This document shows, piece after piece, positions 1 through 9,669 of a stretch of DNA of 64,000 bases (within the stretch, counting starts at the first letter, position 1; the number at the start of each line of letters is the position of its first letter). The stretch is taken from positions 1,116,001 to 1,180,000 of the forward strand of contig JAFEKR010000013.1 in assembly GCA_019022495.1 (NCBI GenBank), read 5' to 3'. Source of the DNA: Epichloe hybrida. Taxonomy: Eukaryota; Ascomycota; Sordariomycetes; Hypocreales; Clavicipitaceae. A model generated the notes under the pieces. That model did no database searches. It was not told the origin of the DNA and was given only the letters and a program-made list of their open reading frames with translations. The position numbers and the translations under genes are program-made.

Positions 1-50
1 TTCTCCTTGTTCGATATGATAGCTCCTACGAGTTACGAGACAGGGCTAGG

Positions 51-638
51 ATGTACAAGTCGCTACTTGGCGTTCCTCAGCTTGCGACACTGATGCTCCT
101 GGCTCCGAAGCCGGCCCCTCAAGCACCGAGCCCGTCCGAAGCCAGGAGGGGATTCTTGCTTGGCTCATCCACACTGGTTCTCGCAGGCGGTGGCGGCATT
201 CACGGACTCAAGGGCTACGAGGCGCTCCCGCAATGGGTTGAAGCAGGTAAAGAGCCAGACCCCCGGCTACGGGACCAAGACGATGGTGGAATGTCATGCA
301 GGTACGGCGGCGAGAAGAGCGCCGCACCGGCGGCAGGCGATATGCTAGACCAGGCTGCCACGTCGAGGCCGCCTCCTGCCAAGGCCAACGGGCTAGGTGA
401 GGGCGTGGGCGTGGGCGTGGGAGCAAAGACACTGGATGATTGGTTGGCAGAAGATGTTCATCAAGAAGACGAGGAAAGCGAAGAAACGGAAGAGGAGACG
501 GAGACCGAGGAAGAGACCGAGGAAGAGACTGAGGAAGAGGAGACGGATGAAGAAGATGACGAGGGGGAGGCAGAAAGTGACGATGATGGAGAGGGCGATG
601 GCCTCGTCAAGGGCTTCATTCATAGTAAAGGACGGTGA
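51..638 (+). CDS. Hypothetical acidic-tail ORF (doubtful)
   Basis: An open frame of 195 codons with no family I recognise. The first two thirds are rich in Ala, Pro and Gly. Residues about 137-185 are a run of Glu, Asp and Thr with repeated EEET/EEE units, followed by a short GFIHSKGR tail. The tract comes from a purine-rich GAAGAG-type simple repeat, so the frame may be open partly by composition. It could also be the 3' exon of a gene that begins left of the window. No function can be assigned. Confidence 0.3.
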   Translation: MYKSLLGVPQLATLMLLAPKPAPQAPSPSEARRGFLLGSSTLVLAGGGGIHGLKGYEALPQWVEAGKEPDPRLRDQDDGGMSCRYGGEKSAAPAAGDMLDQAATSRPPPAKANGLGEGVGVGVGAKTLDDWLAEDVHQEDEESEETEEETETEEETEEETEEEETDEEDDEGEAESDDDGEGDGLVKGFIHSKGR

Positions 639-761
639 ACGATGAGAGAGTACTTTGTATTGAACTGTCCAAGCCAATATTGCTATGCACGTTTATGTAG
701 CAAATGTCGGCACAATTCATGTACTAGTGGGAAGCGCCAAAGGGCCCCCTCGCTCACTCAC

Positions 762-2101
762 TCACTCCTTCCCCCCCAACCATCTGTACACGACGGAAAA
801 GTCACGCCCCTTGCACTCCTCCCTGTCCTCGGCCGCCTCGTACACGCCCAGCGCGGCATCCGCCAGCGGCATGCTGGCCCCGGCCTCCCCGGCCGCCACC
901 ATGGCCAGCCGCAGGTCCTTCCTCATCAGCGAGATGCCGAAGCCGCCGCCGTAGTCTCGCCCGGCGGGGGCCACCCCGACGACGCCCGGCACCGGGTTGT
1001 TGACGGCGCTGGGCCAGCATCGGCCCGTGCTGGCGTTGATGACGCCGGCGAGCGTCTTGGCGTCCAGCCCCCACCTCACGCCCAGGTTCATGGCCTCGGC
1101 CGTCGCGATGTTGCTGACGGCGAGCAGGTAGTTGTTGGCCAGCTTGGCCGCCAGGCCCGCGCCCTGCCCGCCGCAGCGCAGCACCTTGCTCCCCATGAGC
1201 AGCAGCGTAGGCTCGACGACGCGCGCCACCGCGGCGTCCTCGTCGGCGTCCAGCATGAAGGTCAGCGTGCCGGCCGCGGCCCCGACGACGCCCCCGGACA
1301 TGGGCGCGTCGACAAACGTGAAGGAGCCCCGGCCGGCCCCCGACACGCGCCTGCCCACCTCGCGGGACGTCGAAGGGTCAATTGTCGAACAGTCGATGAA
1401 CGCGCTCCTTGGCCTTGGCCTTGGCCTTGTTGGCGTTGGCCTCGCCCACCGGCTCGCCCGCCAGCATGGACTCGTACACGCCCCGCACATGCTGCGGCTC
1501 AGGCAGCACCGTCATGACCGTGTCCTGCCACCGTTTTCAGAATCCGCGTAGACGACGTTTTCATCAGTCAGTTCCAAAGTTTCCAGGTCTCCCAGCAGTA
1601 CAGAGTAGTTTTACAAAGCAGTTGTCAACCAACCCAAACGGGGGGGGGGGTTCCAACTTCCAACCTCCCCAAACTCACCGCGTCCTTGGATGCCGCCCAC
1701 GCGCTGGGAGCAAGCTCGACCTCGGCGCCCTCGCCCCCAGCCCTCATGTCTGACTCCAGGCTCTTCATCGCCTCCGTGTTGATGTCGAAGATGGATATCC
1801 TGTCCGTGGGTTTGAGCTTTGACTGGAGATTCTTGGCCATTTGGTAGCCCTGCGACGGGACGGGGACGGGACGGGGTAACCCGGTCAGCCGGCCTTTTTC
1901 TTTTTTTTCTTCGCCCAATTTTCACAAATGGAAATGGAAGTGGAAGTGGAAATGAAAGAAGGGGGGGGAAGAGGGGGGGCCTTGCGAAAGACTCACCATC
2001 TGGCCCAATCCCACAAACGCGTAGTTATTCAATCTTCTGGCCGTTGAGGCGAATCCCCTCGTTTGGACGAGCCCGCCCAGGTGCGTGGTGACGACTCTCA
2101 T
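762..2101 (-). CDS. 3-hydroxyisobutyrate dehydrogenase, mitochondrial (apparent frameshift)
   Basis: NAD-dependent enzyme of valine breakdown that oxidises 3-hydroxyisobutyrate to methylmalonate semialdehyde in mitochondria. Three exons read as 1997-2101, 1679-1849 and 762-1524. Exon 1 gives a basic N-terminus (MRVVTTHLGG) suitable for mitochondrial import and runs into the Rossmann signature VGLGQMGYQMAKN across intron 1. Further family marks are the DTVMTVLPEPQHV segment, FIDCSTIDPSTS, the substrate loop APMSGGVVGA, GAGLAAKLANNYLL with the catalytic Lys, and STGRCW..VNNPVPG. The coding exons sum to 1,039 nt, one more than a multiple of three. The frame breaks within an AAGGCC-repeat tract near 1,395-1,425, between the VYESMLAGEP segment and FIDCST. 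This is a real frameshift or a sequence error; it is not explained by a plausible intron. Everything else is intact. Confidence 0.85.
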
Positions 2102-3051
2102 GTTGGGAAATTTGGAAATCGGCGGCAACACCGGATCGAAATCTCTGTCTCTGTCCAAGTCTCGTTTCTTTCAAATGCAGACCCTAGAGGAAGAGGAGAG
2201 AGAAAAGAAAAGACAGCGTGGGGTTGGTATGTTTGGCATGTCTTGATAAAGCCGGCTGTTGCCGCTGCCACCCCCACCCCATTCGTGCCAGGCCAATTCC
2301 CCCACCTCTGAGTGCCCTCTGAGTGGAGGGGCACTGCGGTTTAATATGGAGACCAATGCGGAGGACGAGTATTAATTAGAAGCTGTCTTGCAAGCGTTTC
2401 AATCAATTCTGCTACTCCAATCTTCTCATCTACCCGTCCTTGCCTCACTATGATGCATCTGCCTTCCAGCCACTGGCGTCGCCGTCGCGTACCTTCACTC
2501 CATGTCCGTTCCGCTCCTTCACAGACAAAAACAGACAAAAGCCACCCAACGCCCAAAGGGAAAGGTAGCCCGTGATTCTGAAAGAAGAAAAACTCTCCAT
2601 ATGTTTACTGGTTTGAAAGAAAGGAAGAGAAAGAGAGGAAAATGAACGAAGGAGGGGGGGATATGGTAAAATAAAAACAAATTATAAAACAACAATGTCT
2701 TTCGACCTGAAATCCAAGCTCATCTAAAACCAGCATCTGACAAGAGAGACCATGGTAAGAGCCGGGGGTCTGGCAAGTCCATGTATCCAAAAGCCAATGA
2801 CTCGGCAGGAGCTCAATGTGTTCGGGGTGGGTATATTCATCTCGTGGGTGAATTGGCTTCTTTTTTGATAATAAAAACTCTTCTCTCCCAAGCACGAAGA
2901 AACGCAAACAGCAAAAGTAACGCACGCGCTTAATTTTGCGCCAATCCAGGTGGTTGGTTTTCCCTTCCTCCTGCCGTATTATTGAATTGTGTATTCAAAG
3001 AAAGTTGTGGGTGCCAGCTGCGCCTTCACAAGCTGTCACGCAGCACCCCCT
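2102..3051. other. Intergenic, no gene seen
   Basis: Lies upstream of the dehydrogenase and downstream of the Bqt4-like gene. It holds short homopurine and homopyrimidine tracts (A/G-rich around 2,580-2,680) but no frame with recognisable protein features. Probably 5' leader of the dehydrogenase and 3' UTR of the Bqt4-like gene. Confidence 0.5.
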
Positions 3052-4551
3052 CTACATGAGGTTGACCAGCCAGGGGACGAGAGCACTGTTTGTCATGTTA
3101 GCGTAGGATAATATGATGATGTGCGACTGGCAGTGCCGCTTCAGCTTGGCATCCCGGGGGTGAGGGTTGCTGACACTGCTTGACCAACTTACCCGACGGC
3201 AACTGTGGCACCAATTCCAAACAACGCTCTGCTCTTGACCTTGTCTTTTCGCATCTCCGCCTCCGTCTTGACCGTCTTGACCTTCTTGGCTCGAGGTTGT
3301 TCGTCCTTGTCGCTGGCCTCCTCAGACTTGTCAGTCTTCTTTTCGTCGTCTTTCTCCGACACGGACATGTCGGCGGCCTTGCGCTTGCTCTTCTTGGTAG
3401 TAGAGCTGGCTGTGGCACTGTCTGACTTGCCCTTCTTTTCGTCCGACTTCTTTCGCTCTGCCGCACGTCTCTCATCCTCTTCCTTGCCCAGCAGCACCAT
3501 TTCCTTGGCCGTCTCGAGCATCTTGGCCGTATCCTCCGCAGTCGGTGGGCTCCCGGCGGTGGGCAGAGGAATATCATCTTCGGCCATGGCATGTCTTGTC
3601 TCATGGCCCTCACCATCCTTGGAGACCTTGTCCACTAGAATCTTCATCATGTCGTCCTCTGCTCTTGGTTCTAGAACCACGGCGGGCTCAAACTCGCTCG
3701 TCTGCATGACGACGTCGTCCTGCTTGCCCTTCTTGACATCGCCATTCACCTCTGTCTTCTCGGCCACGGGTTCAATTGACGCCGCCTTGGACTTGATGGC
3801 GCGCTTTCGCGGAGACGCAGGTGCTCGTTTCGAAGCCTTGGTGGGACTCACAGACCGGCGACTACGTGAGGAGCCCCTGGATACGCCAGACGCGGATAGG
3901 GGTGCCAGTTTGGCCTGAGCCTTGACCAGATCGAACTTGGGGGGTGCCACAATGCTCTTGGGCGGCGACTCGGGGTTCGAATTTGACGAGACAGAGATTT
4001 TGGCCGGATCGAGCAAGGCACGGATCCAGATGCCAATCTTGTACTCCTCGGCCAATGCCAACGCCTGCTCGGCAGGAATCCAGACATTGCCAGCAGTTTC
4101 TTCAGGACTCGTGGTCGCGAGTGACTTGATGTACTTGCGCTCGGCCTCCTCTTCAGAGGCTTCGGCGTACGGGAACGTGGCCTTGAACATGCCAGTCGCC
4201 GACACATAGCCATCGAAGCTTCGGCGCATGAGGAAGTAGCTCGTCGGGCTTGACTTGAAGATACCCGACACGATGCCCTTGGGAAGAGGAGCTCGGAGAT
4301 GCGCGTAATCAAAGACGCCTAGCGAAGCGGAGTCATCCTCATCTGCCCCAACCATCTTGGGGGTAAGTTTCGTCTGGCCGAGGCGACGGCGCGCAACAAG
4401 ATCAAGGTCTGTCGAGACAACGTGGATGAGTATGCTAGAAAGGCGCACAAAGGCTAAGTCGACCTCGAAGAGCAGACTTACATTCAGGTACCTCCTCGAG
4501 TAGAAGCGGATTATGCCGCGCAGGCAGGCTTCGAGTAGTGGGAATCGCCAT
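3052..4551 (-). CDS. bqt4: Bqt4-like nuclear envelope protein (APSES/KilA-N fold, tail anchor)
   Basis: Predicted 439-residue protein from three exons: 4482-4551, 3193-4408 and 3052-3085 (1,320 nt, in frame). Exon 1 encodes [20 protein letters not shown], and the join gives [16 protein letters not shown], the usual start of fungal Bqt4-type proteins. Residues about 45-150 form the APSES/KilA-N-like domain ([47 protein letters not shown]). The middle is long, charged, Lys/Glu/Ser-rich and low complexity, with basic nuclear-type clusters ([15 protein letters not shown]). The last intron (donor GTAAGT, branch GCTAAC, acceptor ACAG) joins a 34-nt exon that completes a hydrophobic C-terminus ([18 protein letters not shown]) ending NLM. 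In fission yeast Bqt4 sits in the inner nuclear membrane and anchors telomeres. The domain and tail anchor are seen; the telomere role is inferred. Confidence 0.88.
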
Positions 4552-6314
4552 GTTGAGTCCCAATTAAGCAATGACTTGGACGGCCAGTTCCACGTTGTGA
4601 CACTCTCCGATACAAAGTTGGAGAGGGACGTGTCTACAAGAGCCGTCAACGAAAAATGATTATGCGCGGCAAGCCGTGTCTGAGCCTGTGATATGGTAAG
4701 TGATCGTGCCGTCGTCGTCGTCGTAGTCGTCGTCGTATTCGTCGTACTCGTCGCTGTTGTGGTTGCAACAGCCGCGGATGAGGTTTTTTCTTTTTTTTTT
4801 TCCTCCCCGGCGCGTTGGGCGAAGGGGAAGGATTGGTTGGCGAGGGTCACGTACCAATAGGAGAGCAAGCACAAGACCCCCCGAAAGGTCAGATCGCGAG
4901 CGATACACGTCGCCAATCTCGAAAAGAGAGAAGAGAAAAGAATACAAGGACAGGCCGAGCCTCGTCACGAGAAGCAACAGGCACGACAAGCCAGATGGAT
5001 GGATATCGACCCTGCGCGCGGACCAGGTGTAGAGGGAGGGAGACGAGAACCACAGACGGGGGGTGGGAGGGAGTCGTGGACGAGAATGGACGAGGATGGA
5101 CGAGGGAGGGATGGACGACTTGGCGTCCAGGCGAGGCCCGCGTAACTCCCGCCCTCCATACTGTGAGGAGGTACTTTGGGGAGCTGGGCCAACCAGCGCA
5201 TCCAGCCGTCGCCATGGTGGGGCCACACCTGCCTGTGCTCAAGTGCAGCACGACTTGACACGACACGACTTGACACGACGCCGACAGACAAGGACTGGTA
5301 GGAGCGCCGCACTGGACTGGGCATGACATTGAATTCAGAAGTTCAGCCAAACCAAGGCCAGCAGCCAGCAGCCAGCAGATCAGAGAAGACGGGAAACCTG
5401 TTGGCCGTTGTGATGCAGGGGCGGCTGCGGCTGCGGCTGCGCGGGTACCTCGCGCTATTTTCCATGTGGTCCTGGTACATACATCTATATGTATATGTAC
5501 GGAGTACATATGTACGGGTACGGAGCGCGTCTAGAACTACCGAGCGCGAGAAAGGCATCCACGATTTGTGATGACTCCACGAGGTGCATCCACGAGGTGC
5601 ATCTTCGATTTCCCCTTTAGGCTTCATCCTAATCCGTACTGGGTTCGGTATTGTCCTAGCTGACCCAACTATAGTCACCATACAATTACCTTGTCGTCAA
5701 GCCGTCATCGCAGCATGATACTTGTCTCACTGGACCCAGCATCCATCGCTCTCTCTGGTTGTTTCATGAATCATGACCGCGCTCTCCATTCGTGAGATTA
5801 GAACAGCTAGAGTCACTCGCCTCGTGGGCGCCTAATAACCTATCCACATCTGTGGACTAGCCTACTCGAGGGTTGCTGGCCACGATAAATGTAACATGGC
5901 TGATGTGAAGCTGTATCGGGGAGTAAACGACTTCGTACTCGAGTAAAATTGACATGATGATGATGACCCTCGGTCGAGTTGCGTTTGTTCCTGTCCAATC
6001 AAGCCCACGCTTCGCCAAGCACCCCACCACGACGCCCTGCCCGCTTGCCCCTCCATTGTCACCGCCATGGCCCTGACGCTTCTCCTTGACCGACCTTGTC
6101 TGTGTTGCTTCTTTATCCATTTTCTCGTTCCCGTTGGTATAGGTAGATTTTTTTTTTTTTTTTTTACCTCTGTATCCCGGCCGGCCGACTTACCGATTAA
6201 ATCCCGATAGCATTTTTGTGAGAGTTTCTTCTTCCTTGGCCAGCATCGAACAACGCTATCCTTCACACTTTCAAAGGCTGAGGGGACCCCCCCCCAACCA
6301 AATCCCCTTTCAAC
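4552..6314. promoter_or_regulatory. Divergent upstream region of bqt4 (-) and rdi1 (+)
   Basis: A 1.76-kb spacer between two divergently transcribed genes. It contains a GTC/CGT trinucleotide run at about 4,707-4,752, short direct repeats of GACACGAC near 5,256-5,280, a TACGGAGTAC-type motif near 5,500, and a 19-nt T tract at about 6,149-6,167. The open frames here lack conserved features and overlap one another on both strands, so I treat the region as leaders and promoters. Confidence 0.5.
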
Positions 6315-7255
6315 ATGGCCTCCCACGACGACGAGACCATGCCTGAGGAGACTCAGGGCTATAAGCTCTCTCAACCCAAGCAGAGCTTGGCCGAGTACCA
6401 GCAGATGGGTATGTTATCTCTGCATTTGCTGCACTGCCCCCTTCTGTAAAACACTTCCTCCTTCTGGCGTTCTATTGCTATGTGCAGTTTCAAGCTTCCC
6501 CCTAAATCGTGTGGGGTTTGTCCTGTTGGCATGCAATGGAATCTAATACATCTGAACTAGATGCCGGCGACGAATCTCTTCAGCGATACAAGCAGTCTCT
6601 CGGCCTGGGTGATGGAAAAGACATATCCGACCCCAACGACCCCCGCGTCTGCATCATCCTCGCCCTCACCATGGATTCCGCTGGACGCGATCCCGTCACC
6701 ATCGATCTCTCCACCCCCGGAAGCGAGAACAGTCTCAAAGATAAGCCCTTCAGGATCAAGGAGGGTTCCAAGTTCACCATGAGCGCTCGATTCAAAGTCC
6801 AGCACGAGATTCTCAGCGGCTTGCACTACGTTCAGGTCGTCAAGCGCAAGGGCATCCGCGTGTCCAAGGACTCTGAAATGATTGTAAGATTGAAACTCGG
6901 GTCTTTAAAAAGAAACCTAGCCCCCCCCCCCGCCCCCCGAAAAATAAAATGGAACAAGAAAAATGGAACCTCTTATGCTCACTCATTTCTCCTTCCGCAG
7001 GGGAGCTACGCGCCCAACACCGATAAGCAGCCCAATTACATCAAGAAATGTAAGTCTACGACCAAGAATCTCGCTTCCAAGACTGGACATCAAGACCCAT
7101 GTATTAAAAACTCCCCCGACGCAGTCCAAGAAGAGGAAGCACCTTCTGGTATGCTCGCTCGCGGCCACTACAACGCCCTTTCCAGCTTCGTCGATGATGA
7201 TGGAAAGAAGCACCTCAGCTTTGAGTGGAGCTTTGACATTGCCAAGGACTGGTAA
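6315..7255 (+). CDS. rdi1: Rho GDP-dissociation inhibitor (RhoGDI)
   Basis: Cytosolic regulator that holds prenylated Rho/Cdc42 GTPases in the GDP-bound soluble state. Four exons, 6315-6408, 6561-6883, 7001-7049 and 7125-7255, sum to 597 nt for 198 residues, the usual length. The N-terminal arm contains YKLSQPKQSLAEYQQMDAGDESLQRYKQSLG. The immunoglobulin-like prenyl-binding part shows DPRVCIILALTMDSAGR, the FRIKEGSKFTM strand and HEILSGLHYVQVVKRKGI. The C-terminus is MLARGHYNALSSFVDDD followed by LSFEWSFDIAKDW, the characteristic ending. The start at 6315 precedes the conserved arm and is followed by a short first exon. All donors are GTATGT, GTAAGA or GTAAGT. Function is well supported. Confidence 0.96.
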
Positions 7256-7655
7256 CCTGTATTACCGGGTTCTGTCACAAGGCAATGGCGGGGGTCGGCA
7301 TCATATTTTGTTAAGCGTAATGAGGAAGCGAAAATACCTGCAAATATGCCCCTCTAGGGAGGAAAATTTGCCTTTTTATCTTTACACGCAAATATCACAC
7401 AAATACTTCTCAACGACAAGAGAAACACAAGAAAATTGCTCAAATCCACCAAAAGATGAAGAACATGTGAATGAATCTATAGAAATGCTGGTTGAGTGCT
7501 CCTCATAAAACGTAGATATGCAACGCTATCTAGCCGTTCAAATTTTTTCAAAAACACGATGACATCGCATACATACGTGTGCAACACGGACGCTGGCAGG
7601 CAGGCAGGCAGGCACTATACATATACATTCGAGAAACTCTTGCGAATGAGTGCCA
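7256..7655. other. Convergent 3' region of rdi1 and ppg1
   Basis: A 400-bp spacer between two converging genes. It contains a short GCAG tandem repeat at about 7,594-7,613. No gene seen; probably the two 3' UTRs. Confidence 0.5.
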
Positions 7656-8919
7656 TTACAGGAAGTAATCCGGCAACGCATTACCATCGGCAGCCTTATC
7701 GCCACCTGTTTGAATATCCTTGTGCTGGTCGTTCTCTGGCGCCGCAGCAAAGACATTGAAAAATCTTTCGCCGTTATCGCTGACCTCCAGCACACTGGCC
7801 ATGTTGCCGCATCTATAGCAGTAGTTCGGAGCACTCCATACCGTGCTCAGCCTGTCGTCATAAAGCACCTGAAACCCCTCTTGACAGAGCTGATGTGCCC
7901 GCAGAATATGTGACATGTTATTCACGGCCAAGAACTTCTTGACCACCTGTGCTCCGAAGGTATAGCCGGCGCCTCGAGGCGAGAGAGAGAATTCATCTCG
8001 TTCGGGATCCGGGTCAGACCATACAAGATCTGCCATGGGGCCTTCGTGGGGGATCTCGCGGAATCGGTCTATGATTTTTATTTGGTCTATGGAATGTATC
8101 GACGGGGATAAACCTAGGATTTTCACAAATGATGAGTTAGTCCCAGTCTTTCTCTCTTCAGTATTGCATTTCGGCATCAACCATGGGGAAGGAACAGGGG
8201 CAATTTGTGACTTACCACCGTGAACGCAAAATATTTGATTATCAATGACGACGCTCAACGTCAGAAAGTCAAACATGTCTGTGAAGTAATGCCAAACATT
8301 GGCGTTGCCGTATTTGCGCGAGCACTCAGTATAAAATCCATACGACTGCGTGACGCCTCGGGACTCGTGATTTCCGCGAATCAAGTGCACGCGGTTCGGG
8401 TATCGTAACTTTAAACAAACAAGCAGCGAGATGGTTTCTACACTGAACATACCACGGTCGACATAATCGCCTGCCCAGTGAAAAGAGTATCAGCAATTTG
8501 TAATCGTATGAAATTGCATGGAGAGCAGCGTCAAACGAGTCAGGCTCAGGCTCGGGCCCGGTTGTCGCGCTCGGAGTTTCCAGGGAATCGAGGGGTCTCT
8601 CTACCTAGGAAAAGGTAATTCGTATCGGGACAATAGCCGCCTATTCTAAATATCTCGATGAGGTCGAAAAACTGGCCGTGAATATCACCCACAACAGTGA
8701 CTGGAGCGCGCACGTGGACGACGTTGCTCTCGCGCATGAGCAACTCCTTCGTTTTTGCGCATACGGCTTCGATGACTGATTCTGCCAACAGTTCCTTTTT
8801 GTAGAGGCGCGAGATGCACTCATCCAAGTCTACAGATGCTACACCTCTCGTTAGGACCTTACGACCGTCGTGACGACGTGTGGCATGAGCAGAGGTTGCG
8901 AACCTGGTAAGCTCGGCAT
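7656..8919 (-). CDS. ppg1: Ser/Thr protein phosphatase Ppg1 (PP2A-like catalytic subunit)
   Basis: Metal-dependent PPP-family phosphatase. Four exons, 8904-8919, 8605-8838, 8216-8470 and 7656-8113, total 963 nt (320 residues). The 16-nt first exon encodes MPSLP and joins to [16 protein letters not shown], which resembles yeast Ppg1 more than PP4 or Sit4. The catalytic motifs are present: GDIHGQ, GDYVDRG (rebuilt across an intron), [15 protein letters not shown] (rebuilt across an intron), VWSDP and the [10 protein letters not shown] loop. [14 protein letters not shown] is also Ppg1-like. The protein ends DYFL, the PP2A-type C-terminal carboxymethylation motif. In yeast Ppg1 acts with the Far/STRIPAK-type complex and affects glycogen; that role here is inferred. 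The first exon rests on a non-classical donor (GTTCGC) and is the least certain part. Confidence 0.93.
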
Positions 8920-9669
8920 GGTTGCTTGCTTGCGCCTAACAGCAATATGCTTTTAAACGACAGAATACTGGTGTGAAAAGGAGCCCGACGACGTTTGATA
9001 GCCCAAGCTCTTTCTCAGGTCTGGTCGTTTCGATATCTACTCCGTGAAGAGGAACTATCTAGAGGTGCACTGGCTGTGCGCACCAACATGATCGGGGTAG
9101 CCTGGAAGCTCTTGCTTGGGCAGATGGAGCCTCTGTCGGCCGTCGCAGTGGCAATCTTTATGCAGGCATTTGGATCTCGGCAGGTGATGTGAGGTCGATG
9201 AGACGCAGGCGGAGCTTGATACGGAGCTTGATACGTGGATGGGGGACGTCAGCGGGTTGTCGGACGTGTGTTTGCGCAGTGTTGACGTTAAATTGTTCGA
9301 GCACGGAAGTGTGAAGGCTCCCAGACGATGCGATGCCCGTTCGAAGGCTTGAGAAAACTGGGACTGTACGGAGTATGTACGGAGTATGTACGGAGTATGT
9401 ACAGTGGGTGTACATGTAGGTACGGAGTAGAGTGGGCTTTGACCCACTCTGGGCCTCTGTGCTTGCTGGCGATGGGAGACGAGTTGGGCTGAGCTACCCT
9501 GCGCTTCGCCTGCAACCTGGCTTTACTGCGCTTCAAGACAAGGCTTACATGAGATAGTTGCCCATTCGTAAGTCTTGTGTTTTTGGTGGAAGTCTTTCAG
9601 TCCCAACTGTTGCCTGATTGCGGTTGACGATACGAACTTACACTGACTTGCGTCGTCCATCGGCAATAG
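8920..9669. promoter_or_regulatory. Divergent region between ppg1 and the myosin gene
   Basis: The spacer should hold the first exon(s) of the myosin gene, but no frame encoding the expected N-terminal SH3-like segment is visible. A GTAAGT donor-like site lies at 9,568-9,573. A CTGAC branch-like site and TAG acceptor immediately precede the first recognisable myosin exon at 9,670. Confidence 0.45.
9366..9430. repeat. Short tandem TACGGAGTATG repeat
   Basis: Three consecutive copies of an 11-bp unit, TACGGAGTATG, are followed by a partial copy and a later TACGGAGTAG. The same 9-mer TACGGAGTA, or its complement TACTCCGTA, recurs at about 5,500, 31,737 and 54,645 in intergenic DNA. Its role is unknown. 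Confidence 0.7.

Noticed and set aside
1380..1460. A 73-nt intron explaining the dehydrogenase frame break
   Set aside because: It would remove the conserved VYESMLAGEP segment; a frameshift is more likely.
642..1551. Plus-strand frames opposite 3-hydroxyisobutyrate dehydrogenase
   Set aside because: GC-rich antisense shadows, rich in Arg, Ala and Pro; the minus strand carries clear family motifs.
4660..5509. Minus-strand frames upstream of the Bqt4-like gene, including an N-terminal extension to 4,916
   Set aside because: The extension lacks conserved residues, and a short upstream exon at 4,482-4,551 gives the known family N-terminus instead.
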